Assembly (NCBI GenBank): GCA_011800805.1
Contig: MPNW01000176.1
Coordinates: 77,249 to 141,248, forward strand
Direction: 5' to 3'
DNA: 64,000 nucleotides
DNA from: Hirudo medicinalis
Taxonomy: Eukaryota; Annelida; Clitellata; Hirudinida; Hirudinidae
Positions 1-13,079 of the stretch are shown here, in pieces. A program made the position numbers and the translations under genes. The first letter of the stretch is position 1, and each line of letters starts with the position of its first letter. Under the pieces are notes generated by a model, which searched no databases, was not told the origin of the DNA, and saw only the letters and a program-made list of their open reading frames with translations.

Positions 1-149
1 ACACAAACATTAACACTAAGGATCATTCGAAAAACCACTCCGAAAAGTTTAATGTTCGCAAAAGAGTCCGAGATCTCCCTGGACAAGTGGATTAAAATGA
101 CAAGCCGTAATACAAAATGTCAATCGTACCGAACAACATCAACCATTAA

Positions 150-840
150 TGTCAGCGAGAATTCACATCCAGAGATGTGGTCCTCCTTCTTCGATGACAC
201 CTGTGAGTCCTCCACATGTTGTAGCTCTGATTGAGATTGAGAACAGAAGTTACGATCTTCATAAGGCCTGTCCTTGGAACACCGCAATCTTTCAAAATCC
301 AAACGATTTTTGGGACTCACTCCTCTCCAGTTGCTTATAAATGCGCCAACATTTGCAGCAATCTCTGAGTGTCAACTGGAGCACTTCTCAGCATCCAAGC
401 GTGAATATCTTGAATGTCATATTTCAAGACTTTGTTGTCGTCCACTCGGTCTAGGTTGTAGTCATCTGAGGCAACAGCTACGTCACACACTATGTAGGTG
501 TCACTCCTCCATGCACATAAATTTGGTATCTTAATTTGGTATCTTAAGTCCCTCTTCTGTAGGGATTCAGGGCTCTATTTTTGTTTTGTAACTCTTTTTA
601 TCAATTCGTTTTCCATTCTTCTCATAACAGCATTATGCCTCTCGTGTCTTGCGCCATCCGTTCTTGGGCATTTCTGGATCATGTGCCCCAGCGACTCTAA
701 GGACCGACAACCCTCATCATCTCATCACCTCCCCTGGGAACCTACGGATTCCATCGTGAAGTTCTAAGCCTGCATTGCAGTGCAGCAGCTCGGACCTNTG
801 CTCCTCTAATCGAGGTGTCTGCGGAATTCAGAGAACCGAG
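150..840 (-). mobile_element. R2-like non-LTR retrotransposon remnant: zinc knuckle and endonuclease region
   Basis: Reading the - strand, 640-740 gives CRSLESLGHMIQKCPRTDGA followed by RHERHNAV, the C..H..C knuckle typical of R2-like proteins. Then 430-530 gives KIPNLCAWRSDTYIVCDVAV, matching the PDL...D core of the restriction-like endonuclease. The same segment recurs at 60420-60700. A 13-bp direct repeat near 520-547 and several stops show decay. The element continues toward or beyond the window start; boundaries are approximate. Confidence 0.6.
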
Positions 841-1542
841 GGATACCTCGTCGAAGGTAAGTTTATGAACGAGGCTTGGTAAGAAATGAACTTTTAAAAT
901 ATAAAGACGTTGGCAAGGTTTTATTTGTGCTCTTCAAATTGAATGGAGCGATTTTTGAATCTCATCTCCGATCGACTGGTTTTGATCGATCGATTTTGGC
1001 TGCTAAAATCATAATAATAATCATAATCATAATCGTCATTCTTCACTCTTAAACTCCTCCACGAATTCTTCTAAGATCCTAAAGATTGATTTATATTTAC
1101 ACAGTAGTTTACGACTCACACCATTCACCAACAAATCTTATTTCAAGTTCTTCTGCAGTTCTCTTGTTGAAGACAATTTTTCTGCGTCCTTGTGATTCAT
1201 TCTGCTCCTCAACTTGAACTTTTGACCCCAGTTTTCTCAGCAGGACAGAGAAATTCTTCCAGTTGAACTGAGGTCATTTTGCGAAATGAAATTAAGTCTG
1301 CCAGCTTCCCTCCGCGTTTTAGGAGAACTGCATTAACTCATTTAACCAATTACTAGATTGAGTTAAGTAATAAAATAATTAACTTATTACATAATTACGT
1401 TGTTTGTCACAAGTCACAATGAGAACCTTCGTACGTATTTCTGTTTCACCATTGAGGCGTCATTCTTAGATGTTTCTTATGTAGGCTTTTAATTAGTACT
1501 TGGTCAATAAAGTCATTTTTAAAGTCACAGATGCATAGTTTG

Positions 1543-1636
1543 ACAGATACAGATGCATTTACAGACACAGATACATTTGCAGATACAGATGCATTTACAG
1601 ACACAGATACATTTACAGATACATCCACAGATACAG
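1543..1636. repeat. 12-bp minisatellite ACAGATACATTT
   Basis: About eight imperfect copies of a 12-mer close to ACAGATACATTT, with alternating ACAGACACAGAT variants giving a 24-bp higher period. Its - strand reading creates a spurious Val-Ser-Val-Asn type peptide. Confidence 0.85.
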
Positions 1637-1715
1637 TTATTTAAAATTTCTTTAAACAATTCATAGCGGAGAAAAGATGTTTTGTAAATTTCAAATAAAT
1701 GATCCTTTGGCTGCA

Positions 1716-1804
1716 ATTTAAAATGTTATAATTTAAAATATTATAATCTAAAATATTATAATTGAAGATATTATAATTTAAAATATTATAATTTAAGATA
1801 TTAT
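1716..1804. repeat. 15-bp AT-rich minisatellite
   Basis: Six tandem imperfect copies of TTATAATTTAAAATA with single-base variants (TCTAAAA, TTGAAGA, TTTAAGA). Confidence 0.85.
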
Positions 1805-3059
1805 TTACTTTTATGTGCACATGTTTTAAACTTTTATGACATGCACTTGGGATCCAATAAGAACATTTACATTCCAATATTACCTCAAATTGTCTTCAAA
1901 TCGACTTTTTATTCAAGCTACGAACAATTAAAGGTTATTTCAGAATATTTATTAAAATTCATCAGTTTTAATATTTTTGAAATAAATTTCATTTCAAAGT
2001 AAACAAAATAAAGTAGGAAATGTGATATTTCGAGGTCTTCCAATGGAATTTACGATGATGTGATGTGAAAATTGTGCTTACATTTGCAGCTAAATCTTAA
2101 CAACAATTTTAACACGTTTATCATTAACATCAGTTTAATCAACACACCCGCAAAATTTGTTTAATTCCAAACAAATCAAAATCGCAAAACCTTCAAAATC
2201 GCAAGAATGTGTGTTGAAAAACTGACAGGAATTTAACTATTCCTTTCTTTTAATGGAATGTCGCCAGCAGGCACTTTTAAGTTTATTCGGATGTTCACTG
2301 CGTGCTTCGAACGTGATAAATAAGTTGAAAATAAGTTTTAAAGCCCCTTAAATTGAAGAAAACTTGAGGAGACCACAAAGTCAGACAAATGGTTCCTCAA
2401 GTCCTTCAAATCACCAAGTCGTATTTCTCCTTTAGCTCCTTCTCCTCTTCTTTGAAAAACCATTAACATTCCTTGCCAATAAAACAACGAACGAAACAAT
2501 TTTCTATTTCACTGGCGCATTATACGCCAATGAATTTCAAACAGGATTTATCTTTTTACATTCTTTATGAATTTATTTATAAAACTTGGTTTTATTAAAT
2601 TGAGTGAAATTATTGATTGTAAAACATTTGTCTATATTGTCATGTCTTTGTTAAGATGCATTTGTTAGGAAATGAGTCTTATTTGAACATTAAATAATAT
2701 GAAATTATGTAAATAAATTTTACCTCGAAATCAAGTCTTTATGCATGGAAAGCTTCATCGATCACATGACTTCATAATCATAATTCGTCATGTCATTATT
2801 ATTCCTTTATTATACCTTTATTATTTCTTTATATTTTTATTATGTCCTGCATTCATTTTAAAAACATCTTCAATTATTTGTATTTGTATATATTATTATT
2901 ATTATTATTATTATTATACTAAGTATACTTAAGAAAACAGAAATGCACAAATCTGAGCGAAAGCATCAATGGCAGCAAAAAACTAAACTAAGTTCACGTA
3001 GCTCAAAAATAAAAATGAAATACATTCATTTGTGGACACACAAAAAATAAGGAAATTAT

Positions 3060-3720
3060 TTGTAGGTGAGATTGAGGTGTAGGCTGATTTAAGTTAAGTT
3101 TACAAATAGCCAAGTCAAAACGAGAAACATATGATGAATTTACAATATCGGCAGGCAGGGAGTTCCTTGATCTAACAACTCGGTTACTAAGAAGAAATTC
3201 ATTTACTAGTTTCACATTTGATTTTACCGGTTCTTAGTTTAAAATTATGACCTCGTGTCCTAGAATATGTTGAGGGTAGGAGAGAGAAGGAGGATGTGCA
3301 GTTAAGCAGTCCCCTTCTCAACTTGAAGCAAAGTGATAACAAAGCCCATAATCGAGGCTATTCAAGAGTTGGTAGGTTAAGTAATCTGAGTCTATCCATG
3401 TATAAGTGAGAAGCCATGGAGGCTATGGCCTTGGTAAATCTCCTCTGGATACGTTCAATCCTGTCGATAAGATACTTCTTGTGGAGATTCCATACCAAGC
3501 AGTATTCGAGAATGGGTCTCAAGTAAATACAAAATGCTCTTTTGAGAATGTCTTGATTCCTTGCTGTGAAAGAAGAGATTATCATTCGGGAGATTGTGGC
3601 AGCCGTTTTGATAATGTTGTCGATATGCTTATTCTAAACTGAGAGGAATTCATTAAAATACCTAAGTCCCGAATCGTATCGATCCTTGTCAGTTCGTGGC
3701 CGTTGAAGTAAATAAAAACA
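3060..3720 (-). mobile_element. Jockey/CR1-like non-LTR retrotransposon, 3' end of reverse transcriptase ORF, decayed
   Basis: - strand frames at 3585-3358 read KRAFCIYLRPILEYCLVWNL then IDRIERIQRRFTKAI and LRLLNLPTLE, and frames at 3215-3003 read NEFLLSNRVVRSRNSLPADI. These are the thumb and C-terminal signatures of such polymerases (ILEYC.VW, IERIQRRFTK, R.W/RNSLP). Stops and frame changes separate the pieces. The 5' part of the element is missing. Confidence 0.65.
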
Positions 3721-6700
3721 ACTATTATTATTATTATTATTATTATTATTGTTGTTGTTATGTATTTTATTTTACAATTATTATTATATTATTCCCACTC
3801 ATATTTTAAGATATTTATTTTTGCGAATTTGTAATGACAAATAAGCAAATTTACGCTATTTATTCTCTAAAAATGAAAACAAAACATGAAATGAAGCGAA
3901 ATGAAGTGCAAATGTGGTTTAGAATTAAAAATTTGATCAAAAAGACTTTGAAATTTTCTAACATAATTCGTCTTAAAATAATTATTTGGCTATTTCTTTG
4001 CCATCACAGTTTATTTACTAAATATGTACCAAGCATAATTTACCAAATACCTGTTCGTGTTCATATTATCTTTGATTTGACAAAATACTTTAGGAAATAA
4101 TTTGTGGACAATTTATTCTTTGAGAATTTGCAAAATCTGGGATGCATCTGCAAAATTCAAATCACTTCATCAATTAATTTATTTTCCAATATATTTCCAT
4201 TTGTCTTTTTCAGAGTTTTTGAAGAGTTGATCCGTTGATCAGTTAGTTGATCAGTTGACATCACGAACAAATGAATGTTCCAACAAAATAAATATTTTTG
4301 TATTTAATTATTTTATAAATAAAATAAAGTTTGTATTTTTCATTCGCTTTCTCTGAATAATCTAATTCATTTGTGCATGTAAATGTAAAAAAACGATTAG
4401 GTTTAATTTTGCAAATCAAATCATTTCCGAAATTCTAAATAATCAAATCTAACATAATTCTAAAAAAGTATTATAAAATATTTGTATACATTCGACTGTC
4501 AGTGACATTATGAATAGAAGCAGAAATGAAGAGAGGTGAAAGGTTATTCAGGATTTCGTGAGAAAACTTTTCTGAAAAATAATAAGAGAAACAAATGTTA
4601 CAAATTGTATTTAAAATATTAATTATAAGTAACATTATTAAAATTATGACAAATAATTCATTCTGCAAGTCAATAATTGGTCACTTAAAACTTGAAGGAA
4701 TTCCTCATTATCTCCTTATTATGTGCAAATCACAGAATCTGCGAATATGAGAAAATATATTCGTTTTGATGGAAAAATTATTTATGCCATATTGAATATT
4801 ATGAATGCAATTAGTATTATACTATTTATATTTAATTAATCATTAATGAATAATCATAATGAATAAAAAACATTATTTGCTTCTTAGAAATTTCAGTTAA
4901 AAAATTTAATTTAAACGTAAAAGCAAATAAAAAAGAAGTTGATAAAAAATTTGAGTGAAGCAGATCCTATTATCGCTCAAAAGATTTTATGTCAAATATT
5001 TTTCGTTTTAAATTCATGAATTTTAAAATAAGTAAATGTGACAGCATAAATTATTTGTAACTGTTATAATTATTATTTTATTTTAAGAATCATTGCGTTC
5101 CGAATATTGGTGAAAAAGATTTAATTTTGAAGGGAAAATAGGCTGCTTATGAGGTGGATTAGATTGTCAAAGGTGATCAATGAAGCCTGAATTGTTTCGA
5201 AAAATTCAATTGAAGTTCTTTTAATTTCTTTTGAATTTTAAAAACATTTATTTCTTTTCAGTTTTGATGTTTCTAAAGACTGGAGATAAATCGTTAGAAT
5301 TAAGTTAATTAAGTTGGAAATAGATTTAATATAAAATGGATTTGAGAAGTAAACACATCCAATATTTCTGGAAAACAAAATGCTCAATTTTTTTTTAATT
5401 AATTTTTTTAATGAGAAACGAAGGATGGTTAAATATTTTATCTTCTTAATCTTTTAACAATGTTTCGGAGGTCGTACACAATTATTTGTAATGAATTGTG
5501 AAAATATAACAAATTTTATTCAATGTTTTATTCAATATAATATGTTTTATTCAATATAATATGTTTTATTCAATATAATATGTTTTATTCAATATAAAGT
5601 GTTTTATTCATTTCATAATAAATTTTAAAAATTCATCAACTAAATTGACAAATTATAATTATGACTTTTATTTGAATTTCTAGTTTTGCAAATTTGTTTA
5701 AATAGCTCATAAGAATGTGTTTTCAGAGCACTTAAAAATTTAATAAATTTAGTTTAAATGAAACACTAAAGATTTTAGTGCTATTGTTATTACAAAGTTT
5801 TTATTGTTATTACAAATGTTAACCGTTCAAAGTTGCACCATTAAAGCATAATTTTCAATAATTACATAAATGAATAAAAAGACATTTCATTAAACTCTGA
5901 CGTTGAAATATTCCACAAAAAAAATGGAAGTAAAAGTGAAATTTTAAGTTTGAATTTATTTCCCGAGACAAATATTTATGTTTAAATATTTCATTTGAGA
6001 GGATTTATTTGCAAGCATTCGCAACGAGTGTTGCGATGTGGTGTGCTAACAGAAGATTTTTTCTCTGCAACCGTACATAACCTGAGGCGCTATATAAATG
6101 GTTGTTTTCCAACTATCAGAGCCTTGTTATGAGAAGTTATTAACTTGATAGGATCTCATCTTTTCGTCCTTAGCTGCCTCAGGCGGTATGTTGCTCCAAT
6201 GCTGTTCAAAACAGAAATATATCAATTATTTAAAAACAGCGTTCCCAAATATTTGTGTTGCAATTTGATTGAATATAATTATACAAGAAAAATAAAAATC
6301 ACATTAATTTGTTATGCTGATTGTTATATTATCGATATATCACAATTTTTTGAAAAGTCACAATTTTCTTTAAAACTCGCCAGGGACGCCAATGCCAGCC
6401 CAATGGTCACGTGATTGAGCGATCTCTTGATGTCGTTAAGACAATTTTTGCAAGTAAAAACTGAATTTTTAAAGAAAATAATTCATGCTAAAAATAAATG
6501 CCAAATGTTCAATATATGCCAATATAAGTATGTACAATTTAATCGTTCAGAAGATTGAGATTTGCTGCACAGTGTATGTGCATTGTGCATCATAACTAAA
6601 TATTTCTTGTTGATATTTCGTGCATTTCCTGAAAACTGAAATTCCAAACATATGCAAAAAGTTATCAATTCATGATATAAAAGTCTATTATCAGCTGATT

Positions 6701-7110
6701 AACTTTAGAATCTTTCTTTTCAAATAATTTTTTGGAGATTCAGGTGACTATTTTGTCGGTATTGCAGGTCATTGTAGGTTTGGCGTTATTACGATGTTAT
6801 AAAATGATTACCTTTATAATTTTTAAATGATCACCTTCAAGATTATTCAATGTTGGATTAACATGATGCAATTAATTGTTACATAAATATTTACAAAAAT
6901 AGAGTTTGAAGTTTTTCATAAAATGCAGATGGCGAACACGTCCCCTATCGTGTATTTTTAAAAGAAAATATTATTTCATTCGCCAGGATGATTTGCTCTC
7001 TATTGAAGACGAATAGTTTTATTTTCAAATAATTTTTAAAAACGAATGACCATTAACACAAATTGTAGTCAGTTACTTTATAGATATAGATATAGAGTGG
7101 TGCAGAAAAT
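3721..7110. other. AT-rich stretch without recognised genes
   Basis: A TTA/TTG microsatellite at 3722-3760 opens the stretch. The only ordered structure otherwise is the 19-bp repeat near 5516-5612. ORFs at 3834-4100 and 6145-6414 show no domain I recognise. Confidence 0.45.
5516..5612. repeat. Tandem repeat TTTTATTCAATATAATATG
   Basis: About four direct copies of a 19-bp unit plus partial copies at both ends. Confidence 0.85.
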
Positions 7111-7119
7111 ACTTGAAAT

Positions 7120-7800
7120 CATTTAATTGTTAGATATTCGTTGATAATCGATGGTAGATAAGCCATCTTGGAATCTAGTATGGGTTAACGAGCTGTTGAT
7201 ATCTGGGGGCACAGAGTTCCAGGGTTTCACGATGCGATTGACGAAGAAATGGAACATGTGAGTAGTGGAGCATTTTTCTTGGCGTAGACGGAGGGTGTGA
7301 CCACATATGACCACTTATGACCACATATGACCACATACGACCACGTGTGCGAGATGACATGAAAACGGGGAATTCCGGAATGATGCAATGAGTGAAGCTG
7401 TTTCTATTTTGTAGCAGAGTCATAAATCGTTGATGAGGCGTCGATGTTCGAGGGTCTTGAGTCCGAGTTTCTGAAGCCTGCTCCTGTAAGGTAGTGTTTG
7501 CAATCCTGAAATGGTTTTTGTGAAAAATGTTTGGACACGTTCAATCTTCGTTACTTTGGTGCTTGCTATGGGGACTCCAGACTGGGGAACCACATTCAAG
7601 GATTGGCTGAACATAAGTGCAATATGCTCTGGTCAATATTCGTTTATCTCTTGAGCGAAATGATTTGATAATTAGACGTATTCTTTTCTGATAAAGGCCT
7701 TGTGAATGATGTTGTTGATATGGGCTTTAAAAGTGAGTTTACAGTCAATGAGAACACCAAGAGGATGTTGCCTATGGGGGATATAGGTCTTGAGGAAAAT
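7120..7800 (-). mobile_element. Jockey/CR1-like retrotransposon remnant, reverse transcriptase C-terminus
   Basis: - strand reading gives TKIERVQTFFTKTISGLQTL, LQKLGLKTLEHRRLINDL and FFVNRIVKPWNSVPPDI, the same C-terminal layout as the 3060-3720 piece but a different family. A fragment of this second family recurs near 62965-63096, sharing LGLKTLEHRRLI. An 11-bp tandem repeat (ATGACCACATA type) at about 7298-7345 lies inside it. Confidence 0.65.
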
Positions 7801-8002
7801 GTTTTATTGTATTTGTTTTAATTAAATAAATCACAAATTAATTAAATAAATCACAAATTAATTTTATTAAATCACAAATTAAATCACAAATTTTATTAAT
7901 TCTCAATCAATAATTTAATTAACAAATGGAATTATTTTCAGCAAAGAATGTAAGATAATAAATAAAATAAGAGAATGTAGCTAAGAATGTTAACAATAAT
8001 AA

Positions 8003-9083
8003 TAGTTAATTTATAACGCACCATTTGCATAGCGCCATATGCTCTTGTCTTCGTTAGCTTCCTGTTGGTGTCCTGATGAGGTGGGTCGTCAGGTCATCAG
8101 GTGACACTTGAATAGCTCCATGGATGGTTGAGCTCTTACGAGGGAGGTAATGTGTTCCAGACAGCAGGAGAGGCATAAGAGAAGCCTCTGATGAGGGATG
8201 ATTTGTGAACTGGTTGATGTAGTTGAATGGTGGAAGATGAACGAAGGCCAGGTGCATGGCGGCAGAGAATGAGGTGGTGGAGATAGGGTGGATTTTGGAG
8301 ATGATGCGATTATGAATCGGGAGCCAGTGCAATCGCTTCAGGCAGTCAGTGCTATTAAGGGTGGGGTTAAAAACAAGTATAGCAAGTTTGTTTTGTACGC
8401 GTTGCAAGGAATGGATCAAGGAGGCAGATGTACCACAGAGAAGGGAATTGCAGTAATCCAGTCGAGAGAAAACGAGTGCAAGGGCTGAAGAGACACAGAG
8501 AGTGTGTCGACGCAGAGGAGCGGACGGATATGCCGAATTGCCCAATGATGAGGTGATTGAATGATTTGACGATGGAGAGAATATTATCGGTGGATGAGGT
8601 CTTTAAAGCTGAGGTGAACATCAAAAGTAACACCGAGGAGTTTAATAGTGGAAGAAGGAAGGAGGATGCCTGCAACGTTTATGGAGGTTGGGGGAGACAG
8701 AGGTTTTAGGCGAACAGGTGTGCCGATGAACATGATTTCGGATTTCTGCGGATCCAGTTGAAGAAAGTTAACGCGATGCCAATCATTGATTGCATCTGTG
8801 CACTTCCGCAGACTTCCGAGTTGATCGGACATTCTGTGGCTGAAGAAACTTGTGTCATCTGCATATTGATGGAAGGATACTTCGAAGTCATGAATGATGT
8901 TGGACAAAGGCGAAGTGTAGGTTATGAAAAGCAAAGGTCCCAGGAGAGATCCCTGAGGAACACCAACAAGAAGTTCAACTGGAGAGGAGGAGTGGTAGCC
9001 AAGTTTCACATATTGGATTCTATTAGAAAGGTAAAATTGTATCCAAGAGAATGCAAGGCCATCGATTCCGAAGTCGGACTTAA
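8003..9083 (-). mobile_element. L2/CR1-like LINE, copy A, 5'-truncated
   Basis: - strand frames carry VGVPQGSLLGPLLFITYTSP and FHQYADDTSFFSHRMSDQL, the reverse-transcriptase palm motifs with the YADD centre, then RLDYCNSLLCGTSASLIHSL and VFNPTLNSTDCLKRLHWLPI. The coding region is split by frameshifts. The 3' end on the - strand is at about 8003, next to AATAAT repeats, and shares AGTTAATTTATAACGCACC with copy B at 45042. Relative to copy B it lacks about 40 bp near 8293. The 5' truncation at about 9083 is normal for target-primed integration. Confidence 0.85.
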
Positions 9084-9267
9084 GTCAAAGTGTTGAGACA
9101 AAATGGAAAAATGTTTTTTTTAAATTTACTTGTTATTTATAAATTGTTGCAATATTTTAATTATGCAAATATTTCAGTGATTTTTAAAATCATTTTAAAA
9201 TCAGAGTATTGTATTCAATAAAATACCTTAAAGACAAACATTAAAGCCACAAAAGAAACTAAAATAA

Positions 9268-9436
9268 AATAACTCGAGGGTCAGCCTTAAGGAAGCGCAC
9301 GCTTCCGATATCAGACTGACTGAAGGTTTTTTAAATAATAGATAAAGGATATTGAAGGGGCAGATTGCAATTGATTTTTCCTTGGTGAGGGAATTGAAGA
9401 ATATAATCTTGGACCGTAACATTGAATGAAAGAATT
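9268..9436 (-). mobile_element. CR1-like LINE, 3' terminal fragment
   Basis: Matches the 3' end of the element at 59081-60222, including the stem-loop AAGGAAGCGCACGCTTCC framed by GTCAG and CTGAC. Only the 3' end is present, a short 5'-truncated insertion. Confidence 0.7.
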
Positions 9437-10115
9437 GTATTATTTTGTTTTTAATTAATTATCGGCCAAATTTGAGATGAGAAATCTTTATTAGCTTCAT
9501 AAACACTTCACTTATCCACTTCAAATTATAAACTGAAAATGAAGTTTAAAGGATCCCTGAACATTTAAAACAGTTCTCCTAACAAGGAAGGATATTCGTC
9601 CGCATGAAAGTTCACTTCCTTCAACTTCTCTCGGGAGTTGCTGATTTAAAGATTTCTTGGTGTGGCCAGGAATTACTTAGAAATGTTTAAAAAAATAACT
9701 GATGAAAGCATTCAAACACCTCGATATAAGAATTTAAAAAATTTAATGATAAATATTTAAATGAAGCAAATAAATTAGTATAAAACCAGTAATTGTTAAA
9801 TATCATTTTTAATTTTTAGAAAGATTTTTAATCAAAATCGCCAGACAAAATATGATTTCAAATCAAAATCGTGTGTTCTTGGTTTCCGTTTATTCCTATT
9901 TAATTTAAAAATATTAAATTCTTTATCAAATTATAATTATTTCAGTTTATTAAATCAACCTTTATTTATTCATTTCTTTAAAAATTTATTTTATTCAATT
10001 TTAGTTAGCAAAGCTTTGACAAATGGTCGACAATACTGCAAATTGCCATTCAACATCCGTTTCCATTTCAACCGAAGTTAGATAATTTCCCATGAAAACA
10101 ATCACCATATCACCA
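9437..10115. other. No recognised feature
   Basis: AT-rich sequence with short ORFs only; nothing identifiable seen. Confidence 0.4.
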
Positions 10116-10900
10116 TCATCCTTTAGCACGTCCAGAGTGCATTCAAGCGGCTCCGTTGTTCTTCAATATTCCATAGAATCATATCTTCAATAGAAACCCA
10201 CCTCAGTACGAACAAGCTTAGGTAACTTAAGGGCATCACATATCGAACCAAGCTTGCCGAAGTCCAAATCATGTTAGTTATGCAACGGACTTTAATCAAA
10301 TTAATAAAAACCAACCTTGTCGCTCATTTTAAGCAGTTTGCTTACTGAGTGAAACTTGGAATTCCACGGTGTTGGACGTGGAACTTTTAGTTCTTGTCCG
10401 TCAGAACAATATTGTTGCTACTGCATCTGACTCCTTAGTACTTAGTACTTATTTCTTAGCATTTGTCTAGTACTGCGGCTAACTGAATTCCAGATAGCCT
10501 CGCATTTTCCGAAGCTAGCAAAACTCGTTCTACCACATGAAGAACTGGATGTAGCAACAGCTTTTTCAACATCTGATGTGGCATTGAGCGTGTTTTTTGG
10601 TGATTACGCATGCAATTTTTCGCGCCTTGGTAACTTGAAGAATTCAATCTGATTTTATTGCAATCAAAATAAGGGCAGCATCATCGCCACAGTGTGCTCC
10701 TGCATTCAGAACTTCATCGATATTGAAATTAATAGTTCATCTCATCCTCAACCTCATCTTCGTTAATCATTTCTGCTGCGAGGACGCAAGTGTGACTGCG
10801 GGTAAAACCTCTTCACGCTGATGCTGCTGTCAAGTAGTGACGATAAGTTACAAACAGTTTCATCGCTTGTAACGCCATTTTGAACTCTTCCATCCTCGTG
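10116..10900 (-). pseudogene. Possible hAT-family transposase remnant
   Basis: The - strand of 10318-10375 reads KVPRPTPWNSKFHSVSKLLK, close to the P-T-RWNS core seen in hAT transposases. The rest is broken by stops, and I cannot place the termini. Another explanation is a different decayed coding sequence of unknown origin. Confidence 0.35.
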
Positions 10901-12045
10901 ATGTTAGAATGACAAGAGCAATCAAAAGGAAACTGCACTGATTGTCAAATGATAACGGCATAGAAAAGGAAAATTTATATATTTGAAAATGATTTGTCAT
11001 TTTTGGATGGGACAAATGCACAAATCATAAAAATGTGAAATGAATTCAAAATCGAAAACAAATGAAATTTATTTGAAATCATTTGATTTCAATCACTATC
11101 CATCACTGTTCAAAACGAAGACAAATAAAATATTTTATAAAATATTTGTCTAAAATTCGTGACGAATCTACAAAAAATATTTCCACTCATTCAGCATATT
11201 CGCACGAGTTGATGATTTGAGTGAAGGACTTCTTTGGTATTGAGCTGTTTGTTGTGTCTCAGCTGTTGAATCATCATTGATTGAGAGTGCTTTGCATGAC
11301 AAGAACAACACGCATAACAAAATTGTTGTCATTTTTTGCATTGTTTTAAACCGATTTCATTTCAACCTTTTAATTTTGAATTTTGAAATTTTTGCATTTG
11401 TGAAATTATTTATTTCAAATTTGTAAATTATTTATTTAAAATTTATAAATAATTATTAAATGTAAGGCATAAATAATTTATTACAAAATTGTTTTTTTTG
11501 TATTTATTATGTAATTGTTTAAAAAATAATGTAAAAGTGAAACTTTAATTAAACACTTAAGTTGCACTAAATGTAAATTTATACATTATATTATTAAATC
11601 TCGATTTGTTTGGAAATGTTTCAAAAATATTGAAATGAAAGTCCGATGATGGAGCAATAGGAGAACATTTCATGAATTACATGTGGAAGCACAGGACGAT
11701 ATTTGAAAGCTGGTGGCGAATAATGGAACGAATTCGAATTGAGATCGTTGCTCACGAACAAGGGAACGTTTAAGAAATAAAATTTTAAAATTTATGCCAA
11801 ACTGTAATTCAATTGTATTTCATTGTATTCCATTGGATGCCTGCACCATCTGAAACATGTCGACCAACCTTTTGCATCTCTTGTGGCAGTGCAAGCTGAG
11901 TTGGAATGAAGACACTTCTTTCAATCAATTCTTGAAAAACGTTGGTTGCTTGTTTCGCATTACTTCCTTCGATTGTTCTCAAATTATTTTATATTTTCGC
12001 ACATGGAAATAATTCAGGTGAATTAATAGGTAACATTTGTGCGCA
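10901..12045. other. No recognised feature
   Basis: AT-rich, stop-dense, without repeats of note. Confidence 0.4.
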
Positions 12046-12047
12046 CT

Positions 12048-12142
12048 TATAATTACCATCACTTGTAATTGTCATCACTTGTAATTATTATCACTTGTAA
12101 TTATCATCACTTATAATTATCATCACTTGTAATTACCATCAT
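12048..12142. repeat. 17-bp minisatellite CATCACTTGTAATTATT
   Basis: Six near-identical copies of an approximately 17-bp unit CATCACTTGTAATTATC/A, each centred on a TAATTA palindrome. Confidence 0.85.
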
Positions 12143-12582
12143 GCTCAAAGGATAATATTGTCGCATAAACTTTTCAAATACTTCCGTCTACTTTGCACCT
12201 GTTGACCTAAGATGAAAATTTGAAATAAAAGATTATTTATCTTTCATTTTCTTTGTGGATTTATGGAAATGCAATATTCAGGACATGGCACTACAACGGA
12301 AGCAAGATAAATACATATTTATAAGATTAATTCGTCATTTAATTTATTGCGACAATAATTATTAAAATCACGATCATTTTCTAAATAATATTAATATTTA
12401 TTGCATTGATTTCAAATCCCAACCAAACACTTAAGTAAAGTGCTTGTAATTATGTGTTAATTAAATATGCTTCACTTACTGACTTGGGAATTGCAGATCT
12501 CAAAATGAAAAGCCTCTAAATAATGCAATTATTACATGCAGTTAATTATAACGTCGTCCAATTGAGGTTCTTACTTTGGGAA

Positions 12583-13070
12583 TATTTGTACATTTGTATA
12601 TTTGTGCATTTGTATATTTGTGCATTTGTATATTTGTACATTTGTATATTTGTACATTAGTATATTTGTGTATTTGTACATTAGTATATTTGTACATTAG
12701 TATATTCGTACATTTGTATATTTGTGTATTTGTATATTTGCATATTTGTAAATTGTTAAGTTTGTACAGTTGTACATTTGTGTATTTGTATTTGTACATT
12801 TGTATATTTGTGCATTTGTATATTTGTGCATTTGTATATTTGTACATTAGTATATTTGTACATTAGTATATTTGTACATTTGTATATTTGTACATTTGTA
12901 TATTTGTACATTAGTATATTTGTGTATTTGTACATTAGTATATTTGTACATTAGTATATTTGTACATTTGTATATTTGTGTATTTGTATATTTGCATATT
13001 TGTAAATTGTTATGTTTGTACAGTTGTACATTTGTGTATTTGTATTTGTACATTTGTATATTTGTGCATC
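12583..13070. repeat. TTGTATATTTGTACAT satellite with higher-order period
   Basis: About 490 bp of a 12-bp unit (TATTTGTACATT and variants GTGCAT, GTGTAT, ACATTAG). A variant block with TTGCATATTTGTAAATTGTT occurs at about 12739 and again about 254 bp later, so the array was itself duplicated. It is stop-free in one frame on each strand for about 290-300 bp, which makes misleading ORFs. Confidence 0.9.
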
Positions 13071-13079
13071 TGCTGCAAA

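Larger units (their letters stand above)
850..3050. other. AT-rich intergenic DNA with minisatellites
   Basis: No gene seen. Contains two minisatellites listed separately, an ATT run near 2888-2920 and a short mixed AAT run near 1007-1035. Open frames here are short and compositionally AT-driven. Confidence 0.5.
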
